Assembly (NCBI GenBank): GCA_020086605.1
Contig: JACBWW010000039.1
Coordinates: forward strand, 1,905,600 to 1,969,599
Direction: 5' to 3'
From: Lanius collurio
Lineage: Eukaryota > Chordata > Aves > Passeriformes > Laniidae
Length of the DNA: 64,000 bases
The notes under the pieces are model-generated. The model was not told where the DNA came from. It worked only from the letters and a program-made list of their open reading frames with translations, and searched no databases. Shown one piece after another: positions 12,166 through 24,740 of the stretch. The stretch's first letter is position 1; every line of letters begins with the position of its first letter. The translations under genes were made by a program, and so were the position numbers.

Positions 12166-13731
12166 ACTTGCACCTGGCAGCACTTGTCCCAGTGCTTCAG
12201 CTTTCAAAGTATGTTTTCATTATTAAACCTGTAGGGTCTTGTCTGGCTATGAGCTATTTTGGTATCCACAGCAGCATTCTGCCCATCAAGAGAAATGTCA
12301 CATCAACAGGAAGAGCAGCAATTACATTCTGAGGGCAAGTACTCACAACAGCAAGAGATGGTCATCCTTATACCAACTGCATCAAGAATATACTTCTTAT
12401 TGCAACTAATAATAGAGGCATATCCTCTGAAATGTAAATATGCTCTATCTTAAACTGTAATAAATTAGTTAAATGCTATTCAGGACATCAAGCATGTTGC
12501 ATGTCAGTCTTCACAGTTTCCAGTAAAAGTGGACGTTATCAGGAATAGATATTATTGCTTTTTAAATAGAATTTTGTATAACATTATTTAACAGACACAG
12601 AATGCTGATTATTATGGGTTGGGCAGACCAAGCTAAATCTCAGTTCTTGCTGCTTCCATGCCAATTTACTTTAAACCTCTTATTGTAAGAGCCCTAACGA
12701 GCAATACCAGGGAATAAGCAAGTGTCCCCTCTGCTACACCCAAAGACATCCAGAGGCTGGCACTGAAGCACAAAGATGTTGCAAGTGCACCTGTCTGAGC
12801 CCTTTCCCAAAGGCACAAGTGAGAAGGGATCCCTCAGAAGGGTCCTACCCACTGTGCCCAGCATTCCTGGCCCTTGCTGCCCCGAGGCTGCAGAGAGCAC
12901 GGGCACCCCAGCACTGTCCCACCTCTCCCCATCACCTGCTGTCAGTGCCCAGTTCAAGAGGCTTGCACATTATGAGCATTCATTATTTCTTTCTAAGAGC
13001 ACTGCAGACAATGCTACCAAGGGCAAGCCTCCCAGCAAGCAGTGCATAACAGGAGGTGAGGTTGAAACTGAATAACTAGAAAGGGCACAATGCTGGAATA
13101 TAGAGGATATTTGCCTACTTCCTCTTATTGGGAGCAGAAGCCTAACTAGATGACACACTTGTATAAAATTAGCTCTTAAGGTATTCTATATTTGAGATTT
13201 ATTCTTTAAAATGTATTGTAAAAAAAAAAAACTTGGAAACTGTCGAAGCTCTAATTTTAAACTTTATATGATCCCAAATACAGACCACCTCAAAATGTCT
13301 TATTACTTAAATTGGGCCACTGCCATAGTAAGCTTTCCTGTAGATAAAATGGAGAACTGGAAAGATCTTTCCTATGTTTAGCAGAAAAATAGGTCTTTGC
13401 TTCTGAATAACCTCAGAAAATAAATATTCATAAAACAATACACATTAATTCTGTAGAAAAACTGAAATCATCCCTATCTAATATGTGCAGCTGATTTTGG
13501 ATATTGCAAATTAATTCTCATTAAAACAGGGAGGAAAAAAAGGACATTTTGGTCTCTCATGATTTTCATCTGCATACATCAGTTTCAAATTTGAGAAGTT
13601 GCACAGAAGCTGAATGCCACACATATTATTTAACCTTCTATCTGTGCCTCAAATTGTTCTGTCATGATCTGCTCCCTGCACACCACACAGTCACATTCAT
13701 CGTAAATTATGGTGCTTTGCCTATATTTCCA
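12166..13731. other. Non-coding stretch, no gene seen
   Basis: Anonymous sequence. A GC-richer section at 12,690-12,960 has overlapping open frames on both strands but no recognisable product. A run of 12 A lies near 13,219. Confidence 0.65.
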
Positions 13732-13780
13732 TTTCTCTTTTTTGGTTTTTTTTTTTTTTTTTTTTTTCTTTTTTTTTTTG
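13732..13780. repeat. Poly-T tract
   Basis: Nearly pure T run with two or three interruptions. Low complexity. Confidence 0.9.
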
Positions 13781-14837
13781 AATTCAAATGACCACCTTGG
13801 ACGAATGAACAGCCTTTATCTTCTGTTAGAAGAGTAGTTCACTGTAGTCACACATACAAACTTGAGGACAATAAGTTTATTCCAATATTTTTGTCCCAAC
13901 TCTTTCAGAAAGGAATAGTTTGCAGTTCCTAGTCAGCCTGACAGACAATCAAAATAAAAATTATTCTTATTGACGTGGCTTTCTCTGGGTCTGAAAATAC
14001 ATCTTTTTTATGTGTATTTTTGATTTACACTTTATCTTTTCCTTATATAAGAAAATATGAGGCTGATTTTTAATTTCAAGTACTTTAGCTGCATTATCTT
14101 GGCTGATCAATAAGCCTTTAGAAACACGGATATCTGACCATCCAATCTGTTCTGTTAAGTGCCTCATTGCAGAATCCTTAGCTCCATATTGCATGGTAAC
14201 TATAACACTTACAAAGCAGGTCACGTAATTTTACACAAACATCATTCTCTAATCACTCTTCACATCACTGTGAAGCCCTGAGTCAAGCCCAGACTGTTAA
14301 ATCTGCAAAACTGTAATAAGAGCACATGCTATGACAGGGCAGAGAGAGAAAGAACCTCAGACTGCCCCCAGCTCTGCCAGGGGCTCCACAAACACCATGC
14401 CTGGGCTGCCAAGGGGTGGAACCCTTTGTCCCTTCAGTGGGAGCTCCATGGGCATGGAGGGCTCCCTGCTCCTCTGCACTGCAGAGATCCAGGCTCAGGA
14501 CGGCTGCACCACAGCACAGCAGCTGAGATGACATCCATTACCTCCTCCCATAACAACACAACATTTTCCTTTCCACCCCGAGGGTCATAATTTGCAGTTA
14601 TTGCCACACTGAGATTTCTGCTGCAAGTGTTTGGAAATATAGCTGGCATATAATGGGTTCTGATACCTTAGTGAGGCTCCTCTGGGACTCCCAACAGTAC
14701 AGCATGCCCTCCAGCAGCTCCCAGCAGCTTCCCAGAGCTATGGATGCGTGCAGGGTTTTATTCTCACCTCACCTCTGTGTGCCTGAAATCAGTGCAATGG
14801 TGCAGGGGGATCTGGCAGCTCCAACTAAGGGTAGCTA
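13781..14837. other. Non-coding stretch, no gene seen
   Basis: AT-rich up to about 14,320, then a GC-richer section (14,330-14,530) that is open on both strands but CpG-poor and without a recognisable protein. It leads into the CR1 copy. Confidence 0.65.
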
Positions 14838-15215
14838 CAGAAAAACAGAATTATTGAGGTTGGAAAAGACCTCCAAGATCATCAACCTTCAACCAAATAC
14901 CACCATGCCCTCTAAACCATATTGTCAATGCCGTTTCTACTGGGTTTTTTGAGCTCTTCCAGGGATGTTGAATCCAGTTCCCTGGTCAGCCCATTCCAAT
15001 GCTTAACCACTCTCTCAGGGAAGGATTTTTTCCTAATATCTAAGCTGAACCTCCCCTGGTACAACTTGAGGCCATTCCCTCTTTTCCTGTCAGTGGTTGC
15101 CTGAGAGAAAAGACCAACCCCCACCTTGCCACAACCCTTCAGGTAGTTGGGAGAGGAAAAGGTCTCCCCAGAGCCTCCTTTCCTTGGTACTAAACAGCAA
15201 GTGCACCTCAGCTCT
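14838..15215 (-). mobile_element. CR1 LINE 3' fragment retaining ORF2 C-terminus
   Basis: The plus strand is the reverse complement of a CR1 3' end. It opens with 'TGAGGTTGGAAAAGACCTCC' at about 14,854, just after the degenerate start. On the minus strand, an uninterrupted frame from about 15,124 to 14,912 contains GRFSLDIRKKSFPERVVKHW followed by NGL, which is the conserved C-terminal segment of CR1 ORF2. It lies close to the 3' end of the element, as expected. The typical 5' truncation falls near 15,215, in the 'AAGGTCTCCCCAGAGCCTCC' region. The copy is a dead fragment but less decayed than the others in the window. Confidence 0.93.
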
Positions 15216-16632
15216 GTGCTGCAAGTGAGGGCAGCTTTGCCATGGCTGGGGGTCCCTCAGCCCTAGGGAGGGCTGTCAGACAGAGCTGGGCTCCTGGCAT
15301 GGTGCAGCCCCTCCCTGGGCACTGCTGCCCTCAGCTACACCCTGCACAAGAGCAAGGCTGACACTTGACTGACTGCACCTTCAGAGGGGGGTAACTGTTT
15401 TGGTGTTTTCTGAACATGGTGCTAAGGCCATCATTTCCCCCTGAATTCACGGGAACTGAGGGGGAAATCCTCTCCTCCATCTTCTGGGGATCACATCAGC
15501 ACTACAGGAGATAGGAGAGAGAAAGATGAGGAGAGAATACCCCCACGAATTTGATTTCTATACTATCTCCAAGATAACAGCCAGTGCTGTATGAGTTGCA
15601 GGGGAGCACAGCAGGGAAGCAAGCAAGCATACCCTGGTATTCAATTGAAAGACACTGGCATAAAAAAGATTGTATTTTATTGACACTGGCATTCTCTCCT
15701 GATTTAATTTTTCTTTTACTTTGGGAAGCTGCTCTTGCCTATTGGAAAGTGAACATAGTGTGAACATTTGCTTTCTTGCCCTTCCAGTATACAAAGGTTT
15801 CTCACATCTCCTTTTTTGGAGAACATTTTAAAGCAGCAGTGCTGTAGCACTGTCTCTTCCCAGGAGGCACAGTTGTCCTTTGTTAGAATTCGTGCTGGGT
15901 ATTTTTTCCAAGGGTAGTGAATGGAATGTAACCTACAACATCTGCTAATGGCTGGAACCTACTGTGCCTCTGAATTAGATTCCTATGACAGATGAGACGT
16001 GCCTGAAAGAGGCTGCTAAAATAGTCCAGCTATTATTTTTTTAATTTAAAGAGGTAGCATACATAGTTCTTCAGATATATTCTGGTAATTTGTCCCTGGA
16101 AAGAGGTGAGACAGGCACAGAGAGGATGAAGGTTCAGGGAAAGAGGTGCTCATGACTATTTCAGTGTCTGCTTTCACTGTCACACCCTGGCAGTCTCTGC
16201 AACAAGGACCTGCCCCTGCAACAAGGGATCAGCTAAAAGGCAGTTCAGTGCTCGGCTCTGGGACACCTATAACTCCTTTAGTGGGCTCAGAATTCCAAAT
16301 TTCTCTCTTCAGTCTTCAAGGTTACTCCCAATTTTCAAACCCATTCTGTCAGTAAAGCAGAAAAAAATAAAGCAATTTTGTCCAACAGTTGTTGGGCCTT
16401 CTAGGAACCCCCCAATCTGCTGTGGTTCATCGTGCAGGCAGAAGTCTGTTTTGCTTTGAAAATTTTTATAGTCACGTTTATATTTTTATCCTGCAAGAAT
16501 TATATACTATGGAATTTTCACCAAAAAACCCACAATAAAACCCCCAGAAAACCTGAATTCTAACCAAAATACAGCCCCTAACATTCACATTGTACAGAAC
16601 TTTTTTGAAGAAGGCAGTAGAATTTGCTGACT
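15216..16632. other. Non-coding stretch, no gene seen
   Basis: A moderately GC-rich part (15,216-15,400) passes into AT-rich anonymous sequence. No supported feature. Confidence 0.65.
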
Positions 16633-16690
16633 GTTTTTTTTTTTAAAAAAACCAAATAAACAAACACCACAACAAACCAAAAAAACCCAG
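16633..16690. repeat. T-run followed by A/C-rich tract
   Basis: About a dozen T, then A, then AAACC, AAACA and CCACAAC units. Low complexity. Confidence 0.85.
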
Positions 16691-17640
16691 CCTCCCTCCT
16701 TACCCTTCCAAAAACAAATGAGCTCCTAAAGCTTGGCACCAATACCCCCATCAACTTCAGTCACAAATAAAAACTGAGTGAGGGACAGAGACAACCCTAA
16801 CATAAAAATTATCAACAAATAACTTCAAAACTTTTCACCTAAGAGATCACTAAATGCCCTACACTTGGATACTATGGATATAAGACTGATTTTCTAGGAA
16901 TTTCCAATCTTTAATTTAGAGAAGCACTCAGAGCCATGCACTCCTTCAAGTCCTCCTGTTTTTTCAGCCTTATCCCTCCCCCCAGGCTCAATCCTCTCTG
17001 GTAGGGACTCACTTGTGCCAAGGTGTAGCAATCAGATGTTCTGCAAACACAAAGAGATGAATCCTGTGCTCATTTTCATTCCCACTCCCCAGTTTGTACC
17101 AGCAGAAGTGTGTCTGCAATTTCCACCAGTTTCATTAATTTGGATTTTTATAATAAGCAGAAGATAAGGCATATAAATGAAGTATTTGAAACTATCGGTT
17201 CCAAGGTTTGATTTTTTTCAGCTGAAGTAAGCATTTCCATGCACAGCTGTTTGGACTCCAAACATCTTAATTAAAACCTTTTGGGAGGATAATAACATTT
17301 GCCATTCAATCAAACACTGGAGAATTTTACAGCTGATACCAAATGTTATATGATAAACTCAGAGTTGAGTTTCAAAGCATCACTGGCAGTAATGACAATT
17401 AGAGATAGAGTTGATCTAAAACTCTCAAGTAATAAGTTTCTCTCACACTCATTTCTGAGGAGCAAATATTTTTATAAACTAGTGTGGGACTTTTTCTATG
17501 TCAGTATGAAAGATAATTCATGTGCAGTGTAGCTGAAATTTGGTGAGACCTGGGCATTAAGCCCTGCATAAGCCAGACTATGCACCTGCTATGGAAAAAA
17601 AAATTAATTGCATTCTGAAATCAATCAAACACCACTACCT
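16691..17640. other. Non-coding stretch, no gene seen
   Basis: Anonymous AT-rich DNA between two A/C-rich tracts. No supported feature. Confidence 0.6.
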
Positions 17641-17752
17641 TCAAAAAACCCCAAACCAACCAAAAAAATCCCCTTAACTCCCCACCAAAAAACAACCAAC
17701 CCAACCCCCCCCAAAACCACCACTAATCCCTCCCAAAAAACAACAGAAAACC
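17641..17752. repeat. A/C-rich low-complexity tract
   Basis: About 110 bases made almost only of A and C (CCAAAC, CCAACC, AAAACC and a run of eight C), with very few G or T. Strong strand asymmetry. Confidence 0.9.
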
Positions 17753-19349
17753 ATCAGTGAGAGGGTAGTTTAACATAGAAAGTACAAGCTCTCTGACATA
17801 CCCAGAATAATGCCACAATTAAAGGATAGAATTCTCCATTAGTGTGCCTAATTTACAATACACCCTGAAAAAATGAAATAATCTTTTAATTATTATAAAA
17901 TTTTTATAACACTCATTAAAACTTGAACACCATAAAGCTCAAGTGTTGAACCAGTGAAATTAAAACTTTGTTTTCAATATATTCTTCGAGAGCCTGAAGG
18001 CTCTGGGATATTTGTTTTAGGGTTTCACCAATTCACCCAGCCCCTGTAAGAGAGGGAAGGAAAGGATCATTTAGCAGGGCAGACCCACTGTAAGGCAGAC
18101 CTTGGGGCAAAATAACCTTCTGCTGTGGACAGAAAGATGTTTGAATTTCCTGGTTTTTGCCTTTCCCTATAACAAAGCAAAGCTAAAAGGAACATTATAG
18201 GGATTTATGGATTCTTTCAAATACCTCAGCACCAGGGCTGGTGCTGCAGAAGTCTCCTAACACCTGGGCAAGTGTCTCAGCTGTAACCCCACCGATTAGG
18301 GGGTTTACCTGTTTGTTTTGGGGGGTTTATTTGGGGTGTTTTGGTCATTTCCATATTTAACTGATATTCTGTATTATTAAGCTTAGCTCTTTCACACTCC
18401 ATTTTATTTCTAACGGTAGGTACTTAGTCATCTAACACAAAAGAGAAATTATCTTTCAGTGTGAAGGAGAAAGACTATTTTATTTTTGGTTGGTTGGCTT
18501 TTTATTTTTTTTTTTTTTTTTTGCTAATGATTGCAGATGATTTAAAACCTAGATTAAATTGCTATCTAGTGCAACAGAAAAACAGTTGATGTAAAACTAC
18601 ATCCGTTAATTATTTCTGTGATTAAATGAATGACTCAATACTTCAAAGTCCTGCATGTAACTGTCCTGCAGCCCAGTTCTTATTGCCAAGAATCAAGGAG
18701 AAATAAACTGTTGCTGCTTTGGAAAATGAGATCACAGGGAAATTCATTAGATGGACAGAAATCCTCAAGCCCTGGACACTGCAATTAGATGCAGGATATT
18801 GGAGGGCTGTGTCTCTGGACAATCCTGTTACGTTGAAATAGAGTTTCAATTGACTGCCACAGGATACCAGAGCAGTGTGGAGGGTCTGCCTCCATCAGAA
18901 CTGATGAACAGGGCACGTTTAAATCACTATAATTTGTGAAATTTTGTATCCAGTTTAAGCCAAGCAAAAAGGCTGTGTTTGAATTTCTGCCATAAAGAAG
19001 TGTTGGGAAATTGTAAATGACTAAGAAAAATGAAGATGCACCCTAATTCTCTGCTCTGCTGTAAGAAAGTTCTTTCACCTTTCGCTTACTAATTTTTTAC
19101 CTTTGTAAATTAAATTGTCCTTTTCTAGAAGAAAAACAAGATAAACCCACAACCAGCCCTTTATACTTTTCCTGCCTTCTTTATAACATGTACTTTGAAT
19201 ATTATCACCTTGGAAAGCCTGGGGAAAGGCCTGTTCCTTCCCAGGGTGAAGTTACTCTCTCTTACACCCTGCCAAGGGTTATGAGTCCAAGGATGACCAG
19301 AGAATTTCCACACACTGTAGATATTGAAATCTGACATTTGAATTGCAGC
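17753..19349. other. Non-coding stretch with small hairpin and T-run
   Basis: Anonymous DNA. A perfect 9-bp inverted repeat with a 2-base spacer lies at 18,227-18,246 (CAGCACCAG / CTGGTGCTG). G runs sit at 18,299-18,303, 18,320-18,325 and 18,333-18,336, and a T-rich run lies at 18,480-18,522. No gene was seen. Confidence 0.65.
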
Positions 19350-19620
19350 TTTGAATCACAGCGTATCTCAGACTGGAGGGGACCCACAAGGATCATTGAC
19401 TCCCAGTCTCTGGTCCCTGCAGGACTACCTAAAGCCAAACCACTAACCCCACTCCACTGGAGAGCTGGTTCTGGTGTTCTGGAGCACTGCTGTTCCAGTG
19501 ACCAGCAGCTCTCTGGGTGAACAAACTTTTCCTGATATGCAACCTGAACCTCTCCTGACTAAACCTCATTCCCTTTTCTTGTGTCCTATCAGTGGTCACC
19601 ACAGGAAGAGGATGAGGTCC
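19350..19620 (-). mobile_element. CR1 LINE fragment
   Basis: The plus strand reads as reverse-complement CR1. It starts near 19,352 at 'TGAATCACAG..', continues with 'GGAGGGGACCCACAAGGATC', then 'CTGTTCCAGTGACCAGCAGC'. The 'AACCTGAACCTCTCCTGACT' and 'CCTTTTCTTGTGTCCTATCA' blocks follow. This is the C-terminal coding plus 3' end of the element, truncated at about 19,620. The 'GACCCACAAGGATCAT' form suggests a different CR1 subfamily from the copy at 14.8 kb. That is an inference from memory. Confidence 0.88.
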
Positions 19621-22600
19621 AGGTAGTGGAAATAATTAACAGTCATTTTTTAAATTTCTTTTCAAGATCTCCTCTCTGTCCATTGTCGCCCTGATTTTTA
19701 GAAATCTTTTAGCCTTCTGATGTTTTCATTCTAGTTGCAAATTTCCCACACATTTTTCTGTAAACATCTCATTTGTTTTGCATTCCTTCGTAGAGGTGGA
19801 GAAAGTTGATAGATTGGTAACTTGTCCAGTGTCATTGGAGAGGTGGCCCTTTCACCCTCCAATCCACTGTCACTTTTGTAAAACTATAAATAGTGGAGTC
19901 AGAAAATAAACTTTTTCCTTTTTCTCACCTTCAGCTGTTGTGTTCACACGTGTGTGCTCTCGTGTCCTACAGTGACAGTCCATGGTGTAGGCACAGAACT
20001 TATTCCAATGATTAGGAGAGCCTTTGCATTTCTCAAGGGTGAAAATCTCCCTTCCTCTTTTTAATTTCACACATTGCAAAGATAAAGGGTGATGTTACTC
20101 GCACATTTTAAGGATGCAAGACTGAGGCAAGGAGTGTTAAGTGCTTATTGGCTTTGAAATAATCAATAGCTTGAGCTGCATTAGATATCTTTGCCAGAAA
20201 AAAAGGAGAAAGATGGGCTTTTTATCCTGTCTTTCAGGCAAATGCAGATAGAGCCAGGGTCATCTGGTGAGCAAAAGCTTTGGTGTCTGTCAGCAGCCCT
20301 GGTGCAGCAGTGTGCCTGTGCTGAGAGGGGCCTTCTTCAAGGGAGATGCTGCAGCAGGCACAGCACAGCGTTAATATGTTCTGAAAATGAGAGTTATAGA
20401 GAGCCTACACAAGAGACTGCTCATAACAAGGCCATCCCTGCATAAAAAGGAAACCTGCAGAGGAAAGAAACAGAAAAATCTCAATATAATTTCATTATCT
20501 TAATCATAGGACTGTCTTTTTTTTTTCCTTCTGCAATTCCTACTCTATGCACAATCTATCTTCTACTTTCTACAACTGAGATGGCAGAAATTAATAAGAA
20601 AAAAACCCACCCTAAAACCCAAGGCCTCACAACAATACATAAACTAAGCAAGAAAAAATACTAAGAGAGCAAAAATCTTGCAGGCATTTTATTTTTTAAC
20701 AAAGATTAGTTACCTGAAAAATGCAATTAATCTTTCCCTAATTGTTTTGTTTTGACATTCACAGCAGCTCTTTTTTAACAGAAAGCCAGCATGTGCATGT
20801 CCTCTGTGGAACAACAGGTTGCTTTGCAGGCATCTTTTTCTTAGAAAAGTGATGCCATCTACATAAAAAAGCAAGGATTTTGCACTCTTCCATTTCCCAG
20901 GCTATTGGAAGGAGACCACAAACACATTAATTGCTGGCTACGAGAATAAAGTGTCATTTTTAATTTAAAAGGGACTTATTCTGAACTTTCACAAATCAGC
21001 TTCCTAAAGAGGTTAAAATTAAAGTAAAAAAAGAAGCCTTCAAACAGCATTTTGTTGAGAAAGAGATTGATGTTGAATTTGAAGATTAAATTCAGATTAC
21101 TATCGGTACACATGCAAATTATGAAGTTCAGATTAATCATAAAATCCCAAAACACCCAGGCTTCTTTATTTCAAAGTCTTGTCCCCTAAATTGCCTTATT
21201 CAGGTTTTATAAATAAGCTCACCTTGCTAATTCTAGGAAATGAAAAGAGTTTTGTGTGCTGCACTGGAAGAAACTAAGGGATCAGTCAGTACTTGTGACT
21301 GGCAATATCACAGAAACCAGGCCTGAAGGGACAAAAGAGAAAAGCATGAGAAGGAGATTTTGGTTCCTCAGAATCTCCTGCATCAAGCAAGAAGGATGCC
21401 CTGCTGCTCAGGCAAAACACAAACCTGCATAAGGAAGGCTCCCCTTGAAATCTGGCCCAGGGAACCTCACTGCTGCTTCTGAACTAAAGAGTACAGGTGA
21501 CTAAAAGTTAATTTTATCACAGAGGCTAATTTTCCCACTGAAATAATGTTGAAGATAGAGTATATGTAAAACAAATGCTATTAAATACATACATAAAATT
21601 AAGACCTGCTGAGCTGTAGTAAAAGAGTTAAATTCCATACTTCTGCTCACAGGCTTTAAATAGTTGCTTTATACTAATTAATACAGAGACTTTCTGGGAG
21701 TCTTATTCTTTTAAGACAAACAAGAAACTTCCCTAAATCACAAGAAAGGGGTAAAACACATCTTTGTCCTTCAAAATGTAACTAGAAGGAGCTGGGCATC
21801 ATCTGGGGTCACTACAGAACAGTAGATGAATATATAGTACTTTCAGTGCTCAAGGGAATAACCAAGGCAGGAGACCTTGAGAGCAGAATATTTCCATCTA
21901 ATTTAGATTCCAGAACAGAGAATTAAAGCCACTTATCAGCCATCAGGTGAGCTTCTGTCTCTTCAGAAGGCAGCCCTCTCCCCCACTATTCTCCAATTAC
22001 AGGTCATACAAAATCTCATGTTTTTTTCCCAAGATTATGATGTACTTAGCTACAAGCTGTTACACTTTCCCCCCTCTCCTCCATCCATCATAGACATTAA
22101 TTTTAATTACCTCTTTGAGAACTAATTTTTTTGAGCCCCTGCTTATTTATGTTCAATGATAAAAGAATACAAACAGCAATTTCCCTCTGTGACTGCACAT
22201 TTCAGAAGTTGTTAATGAAAGCAGTCAGGTAGACCTTGGGCAGTTCAGTCCCTTCTTGAAATAGAAATTTTCTGTTTTATTTTTCCTTGATTTCTGCCAC
22301 TGGACATATGCACAAAACTGTAGGGGTTTTTCTTCCCCCATCTAAACTCCTGATAAAAATAATGAGTTTTTAAAAAGTTTTTTTTTCAATAAAAGAGGCA
22401 TTACAAAAGTTTGAGGGTGCTTTGGAACTTCTGTCACTGGGCATTACTGTGGTTCTAATTTTGTCTTCCAGAAGCTGGTGTGTTCCCCATTCCAGTCAGG
22501 GATATCCATTGTACATTGGCTTTGTCCTGCAAGCCCAAAATCCTAATGGAAGGATCAGTCTAACCAAGTAATCCAGAGCTGAAAAGGAGGGAAGAAATAT

Positions 22601-24299
22601 TCCATAACTTATACAATTCCTGAATCCTACAATGGAGTACTTCATGGGTGAGATTCAGAGTGTCAGTGGGTCTATTTACAGAGGAAAAAAGATAACTAGG
22701 AAAATCTCATCTTGTTTAACAAGTAATTTTATTTTAAGGTGCACTATTCCTTCCTTAAAATTCCTTCTTAGGGTACCAGCAAAATTTGGTGCTGCCAATA
22801 GGGGCTGCAATCCAATAAAATTCCTGGTCTTATTCCCAAACCAGCCACAACAGCTTTAAGATCTGAGCACAGTGATCTGTGCAAGGGTGGGAGGAACAAA
22901 CTCAAACATTCATGTGGTATTTTAAAGAGGAATTAGAATATAAAAACATAGGATTTAAACAAGGAATAAATTGGAATATAGAATATAAATAATATTCTAT
23001 TGTACTGAACCAGTGAGCCCAGTAGAGGTTGTGATTTTCCTGCATTGAAGCAGGGCACTGTATCTAACAGTGGTAATTTTGCACTGCTGTGTGAAGAAAC
23101 TGTTGATAGTCAGAACTGTCCTTCTAAATTTATTTAGCCACTGAAATTTTGTGAATTTTTCAGTTTATGAATCTTTTTTTTTAAAAACCTGCAGGAGCAA
23201 GAAAGAAAAATATATTAGTAGCAAAACCCAGCATTACATTTTGTATTTTGACTCTCTTACGACCCCTGTTATGAAACATGCACACCATCCTCTGCCTCTA
23301 ATCACACATCAGGGTGACAAAACTCCAAAGCAACAGGAACACACTGAAAGATCATTATTTCTCCAAATAAAAGTAGTGTGAATATACACAGCCGTCTTCA
23401 CTCAGCCTACAGTAAAATCCTTTTATGGAGCACAAACTTGACTTGTACTAATGTGTACTTCGAGATGGAGCAGTAAATGCAATTAGTAACTAACAGATTC
23501 CTGTAAATTCTAGGAATTCAGAACTAGTCAGGAAAACTTTGAATAGATTTGACTTGCCACTCATTAATCTGATGCAAAAAATGGAGTCAAACGCAGGGAA
23601 AACATTTCATAAGCTGCAGTTCAGCTTCAGAGGGTGTCATGCCCAGCTGAGCAGCTTGCCCACCCCCTCCTCTCCAAGGCCACAGCTCTCCTTTGGAGCA
23701 CTTCTGAGGGGAAACCATTTCCCAGACTAAGCCTACAAATTGCTTTCAAGCTGTCTGTTCTCCCTCTGCAGTCATTAATTGCCAATTAATACTTGGTCCA
23801 TTTATCATTTTGTCTGTTCTTCCCCCAAATAATCTGGTTCTTCCAAAAGGCTCTGTCCCAGCACAGGATGGCAAACCCTGCCCCTCAGCCATGCTCCTCT
23901 TCAGGACATGCACCCTCAATGGCTGTAGATGGTCTCAATGGCAGTAGATGTCCTTTAAGAATAAATATTATAGAAACCACAGGAATTTTGCACCTGCACC
24001 CAGAAAACGTGCAGCTCCATGTAAGGAACAGCCAACCTCTCTCCAGCATTGCTGTTCCAAATTTCAGATGCATCAGCTTGCAGATGGACCCCACAGAGAC
24101 ATCTTTTAAATAGTTTAATATAGAAAAAGAGGGAAATCACTATCAATGTTCCTCTACAAGTGTGAACAATAAAATTTTAAACTGAGCTGTTGACAGGATC
24201 TTTTTTCTCTGATGTCTCAGCAGGAGAGTAGTTGAAATGTTGATACAGAAAAAAGCCTCTGAAATACGAATAGGGGAAATCCTCCCTGCCCTAAGGTAA
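19621..24299. other. Non-coding stretch, no gene seen
   Basis: Nearly 4.7 kb of AT-rich anonymous sequence with short homopolymer runs. A 106-codon plus-strand open frame at 23,793-24,113 shows no recognisable domain and no convincing splice context. No repeat family was recognised. Confidence 0.65.
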
Positions 24300-24740
24300 T
24301 GTCATGGGTTCACCCCCATAGACAAATAAAGCAAAAGCCTTGTGCATAAGCAAAGAAAAAAAAAAAAAAGGAATTAATTCCCCACTTCCCCTGAGGGTGC
24401 AGGGGCTCAGCCATGCCCAGGAGAGCTGGGCTCCATCCTGAATAAAGGGGACTTGGGAAATGCCATCACTCCAAATGTCCCCCCTTCACTCCTTATTGCC
24501 CAGGGTTTTTTAGTGTTAAGTATGATACCATATGGTTGGGGATGTCCCTTGGGGCACCTCTCCGGGCTGTGTCCCCTCCCAGCTCCTTGGGCACCCCCAG
24601 CCTCCTCCCCCCTGTGTGGGGATAGGAGCAGAAAAGGCCTTGGCTCTGGGTAAGCACTGCTCAGATATAACAGACACATCCCTTTGCTATTAAAGTGATT
24701 TTCAGCACAAATGCAAACATCCCCCCATACCAGCATTTCT
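24300..24740 (-). mobile_element. Diverged avian endogenous-retrovirus LTR (ERVL-like)
   Basis: Read on the minus strand, this matches the order of blocks in a common avian LTR. A 'TTTGTGCTGAAAA' block near the 5' end is followed by 'GAGCAGTGCTTACCCAGAG', 'AAGGCCTTTTCTGCTCC' and 'GGGGACACAGCCC'. Then come 'ACCATATGG', 'GGATGGAGCCC' and 'GGCTTTTGCTTTA'. The 3' end is 'GAACCCATGACA', so it begins with TG on the plus strand at 24,300. The TATA-box position is decayed, part of U5 appears deleted, and the outer 5' end beyond about 24,740 is no longer recognisable. No internal retroviral genes adjoin it, so it is a solo or truncated LTR. Family assignment is from memory of avian repeats. Confidence 0.75.

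Noticed and set aside
18299..18336. Three G runs, considered as a G-quadruplex
   Set aside because: Only three runs of three or more G; the fourth is GG, so the standard pattern is not met.
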